DNA of 64,000 nt, taken from positions 14,596,156 through 14,660,155 of the forward strand of contig NC_047070.1 of assembly GCF_902459465.1 (NCBI RefSeq), written 5' to 3'. The stretch is from Asterias rubens. Taxonomy: Eukaryota > Echinodermata > Asteroidea > Forcipulatida > Asteriidae. The translations under genes and the position numbers were made by a program. The first letter of the stretch is position 1. Every line of letters begins with the position of its first letter. Shown in pieces: positions 50,627 to 62,300 of the stretch. The notes beneath the pieces are model-generated. The model had not been told where the DNA came from. It saw only the letters and a program-made list of their open reading frames with translations, and did not search any database.

Positions 50627-52048
50627 TCACGTGGACATGTCCATGTCAACGTGATGCTCAGCTGCCACTGGCACCTGCTGCTGGCTCTGCTCCCATCTCC
50701 GAGCTGAAAGGGACAAGAAAAAGCTCTTGCTGAATAATTTGAACACAAAGATGGGTTTTGAGTTTTCGAGATGGCAGTTTCAGATTGTATAAAAGTAATA
50801 AGGTTTTGGATGTAGAGCGAGAAAAGAAGCAATCATCAGTCTGCTATAATATACAGAATTGGTGAGGATGAAAATATCTTAGTTTATAGGATTTGAAGCA
50901 TTGCATGGTGAGGTATCAATATATATTTGGTTTGCATCGTTGTTTAATTCTTATCTGAAAGCTTACTGATAACTAGAAGGACTAGTACTTAAATAGTACT
51001 AGTACTCCAATAGTTAAATAATGTGAAGCGCTTTGGGACTCCCTCCGGGTGTGAAAAGCGCTGTATAAAAACGGGTTATTATTATTATTATCATGGCGCA
51101 TTTCACAATACCGTCTCAGTGTGCTTATCATTTGAGCACTGGTCATTAGGCTAATAACAATCCCTTAATCTTTCACAGCTAAAACTAGTTTTATCTGTGA
51201 AATATTTCCCTCTAAAATCAAGCCTGGAATTGCACGAAGGCCTTAGTCTCTCTCGCCCCGCCCCTGTTTGCAAACAGAAAATGGCCTTGCCCTCTCAAAG
51301 TTCAAGGCCTTTGAAATGAAGTCATGTTCGAGAAAATTGTACCTGAAAACCTACAACAGATTTTTGAGCATTTTTGAGTTGTACTTACAAACGTAATACA
51401 ACTCCAGCTGTTGTCTGAGTCTGACTTTTTTTAGTTCTTCCCTGTAGCGTTGCGTTCTTTCCTCCATAGCAGCTGTCGGCCGGGTGAATAACCTGGCAAA
51501 CATTCCAGTGTGTCTGAGTGGAACAAAGAGAGATTTTATGAGATGAGATTAGAAAGGATGAGATTAGGAGTTTTCAAGGAATATTAAAGAATTGGTTGTT
51601 GCTAACAAAACAGTTGCTGGCAGCGAGGGCACTTTATGTAATCCCCCATTCATAACCTGACCACCCTGAAGAAGTTTGAGATTTAACGGCCATCTGGGTC
51701 ACAAGAAAATAGTGAAAAACTAGTTACACATTTTGCATGACATCGCTGCAAAAAGATTTTATGAATAAAATGCTCACTGAGCGATTAACTCCAAAAGCAA
51801 TATTAGATAATTGTAATGTCCTAAAAGTCCCCATTGAGAAACAATGTTTATCAATCAGCTTTTTATAATCATTTAAAAGCGAAACACTGTCATCCCAAAA
51901 CACAACTTGCCATTGACTGATTGACTCACCTCTTTAAATAAACGAAGAACCATACAGACACCACAATGACGATCATGTAGATATTGGTGGCTTCATTCCA
52001 ATGATCGATGTGCACCTCTGGTGGGAGACCGTGATTCTCACTCGCCAT
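50627..52048 (-). CDS. SMIM19: Small integral membrane protein 19, complete
   Basis: Three coding exons on the minus strand: 52048-51930, 51513-51389 and 50703-50627 (321 nt, 106 aa; human SMIM19 is 107 aa). Phases agree (39 codons+2, 1+41 codons+1, 2+25 codons including the TGA stop). The protein begins MASENHGLPPEVHIDHWNEA and continues NIYMIVIVVSVWFFVYLKR, a single TM helix at about 21-38. Human SMIM19 has [24 protein letters not shown] at this position. The second exon ends KKVRLRQQLELYYVS, matching human SKIRLRQQLEMYSIS, and the tail is RRWEQSQQQVPVAAEHHVD. No clear signal peptide; the helix probably acts as a signal-anchor. The cytosolic part is basic with a predicted helix (EERTQRYREELKKVRLRQQL). 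The function of the family is not established to my knowledge. Confidence 0.9.
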
Positions 52049-52311
52049 GTTGAATGCTGATGATACCTTTGGTATTAATCATTACTGGTTACATTGACAT
52101 TGATGAGCTGTTGGGAGCTTTAGGGAAAATGAAAATAAAATACTTGTTTTCTTATAAATTACTAACTGGTAAATTTTCAGTGCAGTGCCTAGCCCACCTT
52201 GATGAGCTTTTAATGGCTCTCATCAGCCTCAGTCTGTAAAACAAACAAAGAACCTGTAATGGCCAACTGTGATGAGACTGATGTAAATGAGAGCCATTAA
52301 CAGCTGAATTT

Positions 52312-52443
52312 CAAGTAATTTTCCGTGTGGCGGCAACACTTTTTCACTAATTTTTCGAAAAAGGATATCTCAATGAGGTAAATTAGATACTATATTATTT
52401 CATATCAAATGAAAAAGTGGTGGCGCCATACGGAAACTTTTCC
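52312..52443. mobile_element. GGCGCCACC foldback element, copy 4
   Basis: GTGTGGCGGCAACACTTTTT at the left and AAAAAGTGGTGGCGCCATAC at the right. It lies just upstream of SMIM19. Confidence 0.8.
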
Positions 52444-52475
52444 ACTTGCTCTTCTTCTTTACAGGTTCGACTCCC

Positions 52476-53274
52476 GGTGTCATGACAAAAACTGTCCGCT
52501 GGCATTAAGTGTCTGCTCATTAGCATATTGTGTTCTGATTGGCCAAGCGTCTATGACGTCTGATTGTTTACGGAAGTTTGCTAACTAGTGTTTGCAGTTA
52601 GCGTGCATCATCATCGCGTGTCTTGCTTCATTTTTGACATTTTAGTTTTACATTTTTGTGACGCTTTCCTTCTTGTATTTGATTATAAGTATTCGTATTA
52701 TTTATCATTTATCACTTTCATTCGTATTTTTTAACCTGCACTTTTTAATTACAAAGTAAAACACTAATCTTGACATACTTTTGAGATTAAGAGTTCGTCT
52801 ATTTTGTAACTTGACTTGTGTGCTTGAAAGCATTCTTGGTTGTATGTTAATTTGTTTATATAATAAATAATTTGTAACCTTTAGTACATAGTACAATCCG
52901 TACTAGTTGCGATAACATAACCCTCCTCCCGACGGCCAGCCGTCGGGAGGAGTGTTAGGTTATCGCAACTAAATCCGTACTTGTTAAACCTGCACTGTTT
53001 TACCATAGTTAAATACTAATCTTGCATACTTTTGTTTTGAGAGAAAGTGTTCTGTTGCGTGTTGGTCTACTTTTTAACTTGGCTTGTATTTGAACGCTTG
53101 GTTATATTTGATTCTAAATAATCAGCACGGCGCAGCATGCATGGGCATGGCGCCCAGACACTATTTTTTGGGCGGACACTATTTGTCACGTAATCCGTGT
53201 CAAATAGTGTCTGGGGTCTACTGCGCATGCTCAGCGGACACTTATTGCCAGCGGACAGTTTTGGTCATGACACC
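52476..53274. mobile_element. ~0.8-kb terminal-inverted-repeat element
   Basis: The left terminus GGTGTCATGACAAAAACTGT (continuing CCGCTGGCATTAAGTGTC) is the near-perfect complement of the right terminus (GACACTTATTGCCAGCGGAC, then AGTTTTGGTCATGACACC), about 38 bp. No ORF of transposase length is inside, so it is non-autonomous. It contains the mini-element at 52905-52971. Confidence 0.8.
52895..52981. mobile_element. 67-bp palindromic mini-element with direct-repeat flanks
   Basis: A near-palindrome, AGTTGCGATAAC ... GTTATCGCAACT with a CTCCTCCCGACGGC/GCCGTCGGGAGGAG core, is bounded by the direct repeat AATCCGTACT at 895-904 and 972-981 (+52000). A 9-10-bp duplication would suit a Mutator-like insertion. 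Confidence 0.7.
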
Positions 53275-53723
53275 TGTACTGCATTGTATTATTTGATTGA
53301 TTACAATACTAAATAACTAACTTCTATTTTCTATCCATTTCTTCCTAGAGCATAGATAACAGATAGATACATGGAGACTGGTGAGAGAGAAGGCAGGATC
53401 GAGGAGAGATATTTTAAATAATCTTTTTAGGTTTCAATTTTAGCAAAATAATAATTTTTTTAAACCGGTCGCCATAAAGATTAAAATTAAAAAACACTTA
53501 ATTTTTTTTTTTTTAACAGGCAGAAATTGGTTGCGAGGTCGTGAAAGTTTTCCTCCAAGTCGACTGTCCACTTACCTTATTCGAAAAATCCAAACATTCT
53601 TGACTTTTGACAGCCAACTAAGCCAAAACAAGTAAAAGCAGGCACATAACAGACAGAAACACATGTGTTTTTCTACACAATATAGACTGGTGCCGTATTG
53701 CTTGGTACCCTGTGAGCGTCACT

Positions 53724-53887
53724 AGTCTCGGTTCAAGACTCTATTGGATTTGTCACAAGAGGGCGCGCACCCCGAGGACCGCTCACTTCTCGGCTTTCTC
53801 GGGGTGTTAGCGATTCACGGTTGATAGCGCGTTGAGGTAATAGTGCGCCCTCTTGTGACAAACACAAGAGAGTCTTGAACCAAGACT
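53724..53887. mobile_element. ~164-bp inverted-repeat element
   Basis: Ends AGTCTCGGTTCAAGACTCT and AGAGTCTTGAACCAAGACT, followed inward by TTGTCACAAGAGGGCGC / GCGCCCTCTTGTGACAA. Confidence 0.85.
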
Positions 53888-54204
53888 ACCGCATCAGCCG
53901 CGTAGTCAAAAAATAGAACACAAACAATACAGGGAGGTTTCAAAATGTCTCCTTACTCATTTTCTAAGGGTAAATTAGATTTCTCATTCACCTTCAGAAA
54001 TTAGCGAATTGAGACACTCGTCATCTCCCTGTACTGTATGTGTTCTATTCTCTGAATATAGACTGGTTCCGTTGTAAGACTGTATGGAACCCTGTATACC
54101 GGTGACGTTTGTTTGTGTAGATCGCATGCAGTAACAAAAACAAAAACAAAGCTAGCTATTTCTTTAGCAGAGGCAGAGCAAAAGGTCACAAAAGTTCGTT
54201 GATC

Positions 54205-54400
54205 AATAAGCCTATTCGCTATTGCAACTGCGCATGTCCGTTACTGCTGACAACGCAATTTGTTTATCTCCCGTGACCTTTTAACCTTTTGACAATAAAC
54301 CCGGGTATTGTCAAAAGTTGACAAAAGGTCACGGGAGATAAACAAATTGCGTTGTCAGCAGTAACGGACATGCGCAGCTGCAATAGCGAATAGGCTTATT
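54205..54400. mobile_element. 196-bp near-perfect palindrome
   Basis: Arms of roughly 75 bp (AATAAGCCTATTCGCTATTG ... TCTCCCGTGACCTTTT) are complementary with about one mismatch (CAACTG against CAGCTG), around a slightly imperfect centre with CCCGGGT. Confidence 0.9.
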
Positions 54401-55027
54401 TACCCATCATCGTTTGTTTACTTCAATTACCTCAATACTTGCTTAAATTAAATGTTTCCGGATATAAACAGTCACAGTTTTGGTGGTCAGCGGCCAAGGT
54501 TGAGTTGAGTGATGAATAGAGGTGAGACTGAAGATTCGGATAGGCTAGTTTAACTTTTATTTACTTTTGAATTGAATTTTGTTTTATACAAAAATATAGT
54601 AATAAATTTAATAATTTAATAGGCCTAGATTATAGATAATTTTTAGTACTTTTAGCTTTTGCTATTTATTTGTATTCTATAGTCAAGTTTTTACTTACGC
54701 AAAGAAGTGCTTGACTTTCTAAATTTGAGGTTAAAAAAAGTCAAAATTGTGCGCATGATATTGAATTATTATTTATGATTTCATGAATGTTACGATTATA
54801 GTTCTATATCTAATCTACCTCCCTACCATCATTTGTCCATGGTTCTATAGAATAATCATGATATTTATCATTGTTTACATATTTGTTACATTTTTATTTT
54901 CCAAACAATAAATATTAAAATAACAATTTAAAATTTAATGGTTGTTGTAGTTGTTTGAAATTGATGAGCATCATCATATACTAGCATGGCTAGAGAGCAA
55001 CTGTCCCTTATCTTATTGTTCTATGAT

Positions 55028-55041
55028 TTTATTATTATTAC

Positions 55042-55080
<39 letters not shown>
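55028..55080. repeat. ATT microsatellite
   Basis: About 50 bp of ATT/TTA repeats with one ACT interruption. Confidence 0.9.
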
Positions 55081-55085
<5 letters not shown>

Positions 55086-55411
55086 TTAATAATTTATTTT
55101 TGGTAGGGGGGGTGTGAAAGAAAATGCACACCAGCGCATTAATTAGTGTAGTACGTAGGCAAGAAATGGACAATCAAAAAAAATTATGATGGAAAATGTA
55201 GGTCCTCATTACCCACTCAGTTTAAAAAAAGAGCTATCAGAATTCTGCTATGTAGAATTAAAAGAATGGACACAAGTTCACACAAAAATATTCATTCCAT
55301 TCTAATTTAATATCAATGAGTTCAACATTTTATTTAAAGCAATGCACACAAAATTAAGTCTTTACATTTGCATCTCTAAAAAAATGTCTTAAAAATAGTG
55401 ATGTCACTGCT

Positions 55412-55659
55412 TTAAAGGACACTTACTTTACTTGGTAACAGTAAGAAAAGATTGTGGGAAATGACTCTCTCTGAAGCAACAGAGTTTTTTTAGAAAGAGG
55501 TTTTTTTTTGCAACAAGGGTGTGCTCTTTCGTCATTTTCTTGCATGTTTGAAGAGCCCAAATTATCACAGATTTGCTAACTATTTGGATGCATATGTTGG
55601 GATTCACCAAGTACGAATACTGGTCTTTGTCAATTACCAAAGGTGTCTAGTGCCTTTAA
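55412..55659 (+). mobile_element. TTAA-flanked MITE, diverged short copy
   Basis: TTAAAGGACACTTACTTTAC at the left and CAATTACCAAAGGTGTCTAG, TGCCTTTAA at the right. Internal GAGACCTC hairpin lost. Confidence 0.6.
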
Positions 55660-56310
55660 CCAATCATCAAAACAACTTCAGTTTGCTTTCTTTGCCTTAT
55701 TATCAAAACTTTGTCCTTTTGGAATGTTAACTTAAAATCTCAAAAACAGAACAAATAAGTGGAAGGTCTGTAAATTTTTTTACTTTAAAGAAAGGAAAAA
55801 GTACAAAAACTGGAATAAAAATTGTTACAACTGAATTGAAAGACTTATTAACTCGGAATTTAACCATTGTAAAATTTGTTCAAATAAAACTGTTCATTTA
55901 TTCCCATGCCTCATTTTTAAAATGAAAGAAAACAACAGTGCTCTAAAACTTCTTTGTTTTCAAACATCAACAATTTTCCACCTTTTTTCTCTCTCACATC
56001 ATTATGTAAACTTACTTAAAAACTAAAAAGATTAATGTACAAGTCTTGATTCAGAGTTATTAAATAATTATGGTTTTTATGGACTAGTTCATAAGATTAT
56101 GGACTAGTTCATAATATATATTGGGTGCATTCGATAAGTTTACACGAGTTGTTCAATTAGCCATCACGTGATACTCGTGTCTTCGCCCGGTGTCAGCCAC
56201 CACAGACCCAGGTACCAGCGGGGCTCTGGTGACTACCACGAGTGTTCCCCGGTACACCCGGGAAGCCAAACAACCACACCCAATATGGACCATTGGTAAA
56301 TAGAGACATC

Positions 56311-59300
56311 TTATCTGTGGCCATCAACCGAGGCAACTACATGTAAAGAGTTTCGGCAGTTCATGCTGTGGTGGGCCCAATCAGCAGATTGGCACTTAGG
56401 GCTGCAGTAAGTTTGCTGAAGGCACAACGAGCACTCGAACTGACCTACCAGTCCGCAGGTGCACAGCTTTGAAGTGTCTGTAAGAAATAGGAGAAAAGAA
56501 CAAAGAAAGTTTAAGTAATGATTGAAGATTTGCATGCGTGATGGATAAGAATAAACTATAAATAATGGTTGCGAGTACAACCATGTGTAAATCTCTTTTA
56601 GGGGAGTGTTGGCTCGTCTTTAAAAAACAGAAAAAAGTTTCTTACTTTTTTCTGAAGACTAGCAGAGTATACTGTTTCAAGCGTCGAGACCAACCCAGCT
56701 CTTTTCAGAGCCAATACTCCCTCTAAAGAGAATTATTACATGTTTGAACTCACAAGTTTACTTTAATTTATAGTATATTCTTAGAAAGTATAAGTTTTTA
56801 AGCTTTGCATGGTGTCTGGCCAAAATCTGCATCCAAAAGTCGTATTATGTAACATGCAGTTGGTGAGAAAATGGGCCAATGCAAGCACACACCCCTTAAC
56901 TTCAAAGAAACTTCAATCCTAGATTCTGAATGGTCAACCCATACCAACAAGAGGTGTTATAATTATAGGAATAGACCCCATGTATAACGCAAAACAGTTA
57001 AGGCTGATGAGGTCACATGCACGTTTCTACGCACAAAAATCAGCTATCGTCCAATGATTTGCTTCCTTTGGCCTCAGTGAGAGTGCCTTTTGAAAGGGTG
57101 ACGTCATATGCATATGAATGTTTATGAGTGCAATGGTGAGAATATTTTTATGAGGTTAAGATTGAACATTTCATCTGTCAAAGAATGACAATTATTCTCT
57201 CCATTGCATGAATGCAAAACATGTATTACTTGAAACTTTGCATGGTGGAAATAAGATATAGAAGAGTTTGCGGTAACACCATGTAATAACAATCTCTAAA
57301 TGAGTTGGGGTGACTGACCCTCAGTCACCTAGGCCCCACACCCTCACCATCCCCTGTGCTTGTTCCTACTGACACAGTTCAGTGAGCACACACCCCCCAA
57401 GGCTCCACAGCAGGTTTCACCACGCATCATCGAGTTCACTTCCCGCCTATATTTCCCGCTTTCGTGCATCACCGCTGATCCGCCGCCCAGTACTTAAGCA
57501 GCATGCGGCATCAGAGTCCAGCATTCACCAGAAGACGATCAGAGCATACTGATCGAAACGTCGAGTTAAACCAACGGTTCTTTTCAGAACCACCCCAACT
57601 CATTTAGTATACACATAATGAATGTTTATGAGTGCAATGGTGCGAATATGTTCATGAGTTGAAAGAGGGAATGTTCTATTCAACGAGGCGGAGCCGAGTT
57701 GAATGGAACATTCCAGCTTTCAATGAATGAACATATTCGCACCATTGCACGAATGAAAAACATTCATTATTTGTTTTATATAACATCCAAGTACATCTTT
57801 GTCATTTTGATTGAAAGATACAACTTTCAAAACAAACAATTTCAACAGTAGAAGCCGAATGCTAGTAATTTTACTATGCCTTCTTGCAGTAACACCTGCT
57901 GCGTTACCAAAGACACGCGCACGCAGTGATGTTTTTACCGTGCTTTTTCGTTCCATCCGAAAAGTACCATTGCACGCTGCCAGCGTGCAATGGTACTTTT
58001 CGGATGGAACGAAAAAGCACGGTGAGTGACTCAGCGTGCAATGGTACTTTTATTTGCTATCACGTGATGGACAATCCTCCAATCAAATGGCAAGGATCTG
58101 CTTGGGTGTTATATAAAGACTGTTATTACATGGTGTTACCGCAAACTCTTCTATATCATGTATTACTTACTGACCACCGACAGACAGAACCAGGGTGTAA
58201 TGTCAGTGTTCGGAACAAATACCTTGGTCCTTGACCCAGCGGATCAAGACACTATCAGCTTGGTAGACTTCAGAGAGGACTAAGTTTTTCTCCTTAGCCC
58301 CGTCAATGTCCTTTAGGGTCTCGTGCATCAAGATGAATTTCTTGTCCTGGAGTTTAGCGGGGAGGGCCCGCGTCACGTCATCTCGGAGGTCATGCATTGT
58401 GCCAACTTTGTTGGCCTCGACTGAGCCGAGCTTCTGGAATTTGCTGTACGAGTTCTTGGCCATGATGATCATTTGGACACGCTCTTCAAGAACTAAAATA
58501 TGACACAGGCAAAAAGACTGTTTATCAGGTATACAAATTTGAAGGTGTTCTAAAAATTAATTAAGTATAAAAACATTTACTTGGGGACAAAGGGGAGTAG
58601 AATGAAGCCGCAGAAAGCCGAGCCATGCAATGAGCCCAGGGTTTGACATTTTGAAGTAAGGTCAGGTCTGGAATCACAGAGACCACAAAGGCTATGGACT
58701 CCAATGCCATGGCGTCGATTCTACAAAGAGCTAAGATCGATCTTAACTGTAAATCAATCGAAGTTGCTAAGTAAGGTGTGCTGTCACATTATAAACCACT
58801 ATGGTAATACTGACAATTTGTCTTGCGATGCACTTTATTGCTTTGTGAAATCGGCCCCTGGTCTTGGACTTGCTGCCCATTTAAAAGTTTCAACTTAGAG
58901 TGCCCTTTGAAAGATGAAAATGGCCTGGCCCTCTCAAAGATGAAATTCCAGGCCTGTAGAAGGTAGAAGTAAATACTGGACAGAGCAAAGATCGACCATC
59001 CTGGGTCTCTATTCTTACGTCGTTCTTGCTGTCCAGAGGTTTCAGTGAATCCTGGAGGCAGAGCGGTGACTTCAACCTCAGGGGTACGCCTTGCCGTGTT
59101 TGGAGTCGAGCGACCATTGAGGTTCGGGTCTTGGTATCTACAGGGTGAGAAAAAAGATTACAAAATCGTTGATCCAACAAGCTCCCCAAATGCACCCCTT
59201 AATAATAATAATTTGGGGGGCTAATCGTCCTTACTCGCAGCTAGAGCTGAATTGAGAAGGACGCGGCTACAACGTGTTCGAGAAGCAGGCATGCCAGGGC

Positions 59301-62300
59301 GCATTCAGCTGCCAGCCACATCAACCCATTATGACCACGGAGCACAGCCAAGATCGAAAGTGTTTGATTTTTTCCCGAGGGAGGAAAACTGGAATGTCTG
59401 GAAAACCCTCGTGGCACAGCAGAGAACCAACGCACAACTCGACTCACAATGGCCCCGACCAGGAATCGAACCGGGGTCACCGTGGTGAGAGGCGAACGCT
59501 TTACGCACAAGCCAACCGTGCCACCCAAATACTTCAAGGCATTAAGGTAAAATAGTACAGAGATTCGTTATTAATTGTATAATTTATTTGGTGTGACTAC
59601 ACATCTAACAGCACAATAAATGCCAACATCAGGACGAATAGGAAATAAGAAGCAATGCTCAGTTTTAGATGTGGGAGGAAAACCCCAAATGGGGGAAACC
59701 CAAGCAATCACTTAGCGACTGAAAACCCAATCCACATCCAAGGCTCCGGTCAGAGGTGAAAGGCAGAAAAAGAAACCACTGAGCAAACCTGATCCCCAAC
59801 TTGTAAATTGCTACGAGGAAAACAGAATGTTTTACAGGAAATAACAAGATAAAAGTCAGTACATAAAATAACCCTCCTCAATTTACTTCTTCCCTTACCC
59901 CAAGTTCCTCCAAGTCTTTCCCCTACTTATCAATCTACTTACAGTGATCTCTCCTGACCTTCATCCTTAAAGTTGGGTTCAGTCAAGGGTACAGCCTCCA
60001 CCCTGTTCCCCTTCATACCTGACCAAATCCAAAAGAAAACCATAAACATTTCAACTTTGTGTATAATGTACGCCATGTTTTGGTGACCCTTTATCAGAAA
60101 CAAGTCTCTGACATAGAACTCATTGACCAAAACAATTTCAGAGAGTTACGCGAAAACGGGTCTGTAAACAGAAACAGTTCAAGGCATAGGCAGTTATCTT
60201 GAAAAGTAATAACATTTCAGAGCTATTCAAAAATGGGTCTGTAACCAGCAAAGTTCATGACACTTGAAAATTAATGTTCCAAAAAACACAATGCCTTTTT
60301 TTGTTTATAATTAATGGCACTTAGTCTTTAAAAAAGTTATATTCACTTAAAGGCTCACCTCTACACTTGCAGAATTTCCATGCGGTCAACACGATGGTTA
60401 GTAAGATAACAGGGCCAAGAGAGACAATAATGATAATGACACAATCGGGAAAAGGTGGCTGCAGACAAAACAAAAAGAAAAAAATAGTAATGATAATAAT
60501 AGTTGCTTTTATATAACACCCAAGCAGATCCTTGCCATTTGATTGGAGGATTGTCCGTCACGTGATAGCAAATAAAAGTACCATTGCACGCTGAGTCACT
60601 CACCGTGCTTTTTCGTTCCATCCGAAAAGTACCATTGCACGCTGGCAGCGTGCAATGGTACTTTTCGGATGGAACGAAAAAGCTGAGTAAAAACATCACT
60701 GCGTGCGCGTGTCTTTGGTAACGCAGCAGGTGTTACTGCAAGAAGGCATAGTAAAATTACTAGCATTCGGCTTCTACAGTTGAAATTGTTTGTTTTGAAA
60801 GTTGTATCTTTCAATCAAAATTACAAAGTTCTACTTGGATGTTATATAAAACAAATAATGAATGTTTTTCATTCGTGCAATGGTGCGAATATGTTCATTC
60901 GTTGAAAGCTGGAATGTTCCATTCAACTCGGCTCTGCCTCGTTGAATAGAACATTCCATCTTTCAACTCATGAACATATTCGCACCATTGCACTCATAAA
61001 CATTCATTATGTGTATACTATAGTGCTCAAATCAATCGCTCAGTGATGCTCCTTGGTGCTTTAGCATTCACTATTCTTACTGCAAGGTATATGCAGAGTT
61101 ACTGTGTTAAAGTATGAGACCAATTTACAAAGCACCATGCAATGGTTTACAAGGTGCTGTGGCGCAATATGCAGCCAATCAAACAAGAAACATCGCAGCG
61201 ACCCCCTTCTCTTTACGATAAATGCACTGGGTTTTATTACATGCATTTAACAGCACATCCAACCTTAAAAATAATAAATTCAAGATTGTACGTTTTGAGA
61301 TGTGTTTGAGTTCAACAGTCCCCAATTGCATAGAGCTGCTTATTAGCACAAAAAGGAGCTAAGCACAACAAGATAATGCTTACTAGAATAAGATTAAGAT
61401 TACAAACCAAACTTTCATGTCACTTGTCCAATACCTGACTGGTAGCCTGCTAAGCAGTAAATTGCTAAGCAATCCTGCCTAAAGTACTGGTCTCAGCAAT
61501 AAACTGACGGTGTCATACATTTACTTTAACGTTCACGTTAAATAAAGATTTAATTAGGACAGTGAATTGTGAACCTTACCGCTTTTTTTGCCTGTATTTC
61601 TGTTGTGGTAGCCTGGAAAAAAGGAAAAGAAATTGGATTGTCTGTGATAGGACTACAAAGGATGAAGTTTGTGATAATTTACATCAACTGTCAACTTTCT
61701 TGAAATTTTGGTTTTACCCTTACGCCGATGTGTGTTAGCACTGTATATTCATTTCCCAAGTTTTGTGAAAAAAACACAGGCATATTACTCGGGTGAGATT
61801 TGAACCCACGACCTTTGCAATTCTAAAGCAGTGTCATACCAACTAGAACACCGGGAAAGTACTAAGTATACAGTGCTCACACACATCGGTGTCAGGGTTA
61901 AACCAAAATTAATATTCTTTATCAACAATGCAAGTTTTACATCTAATAAATTGTTGCGGTACCCGCTGCCAAAACATAGGATAAATTTTCGGTAGTCTAG
62001 TTGGTAAGTCACTGCTCTAGAATTGCAAAGGTCTTGGGTTTCCAATCCCACCCGAGTACTAAGCCTGTGATTAATAAGACCCATAAGTTACAAGACTTAC
62101 CGCTGTCGTTTCAGATGGTTCTGTCGTCTTCATAGCATGGAGAGAAAAACATTTGAAAAGACTTCATTAACTGTATACATTGGATGGTATTTTGATGCTG
62201 CAAAGAATGCTGATGCTGCAAAGAATGCTTATTATTATTTGGAATATGACTGCTTTATGGTGAGTGACTGAAAGTCAATAAATGTGCAGTTTGTAATAAT

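Larger units (their letters stand above)
52049..56310. other. Intergenic region rich in foldback elements
   Basis: The region between SMIM19 and the SEA-MYND gene contains no recognisable exon. It holds a GGCGCCACC foldback (52312-52443), a 0.8-kb terminal-inverted-repeat element (52476-53274) with a 67-bp mini-palindrome inside it, two further palindromic elements (53724-53887 and 54205-54400), an ATT microsatellite (55028-55080) and a diverged TTAA-type copy (55412-55659). The right end (56.1-56.31 kb) should be 3' UTR of the SEA-MYND gene. Confidence 0.6.
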
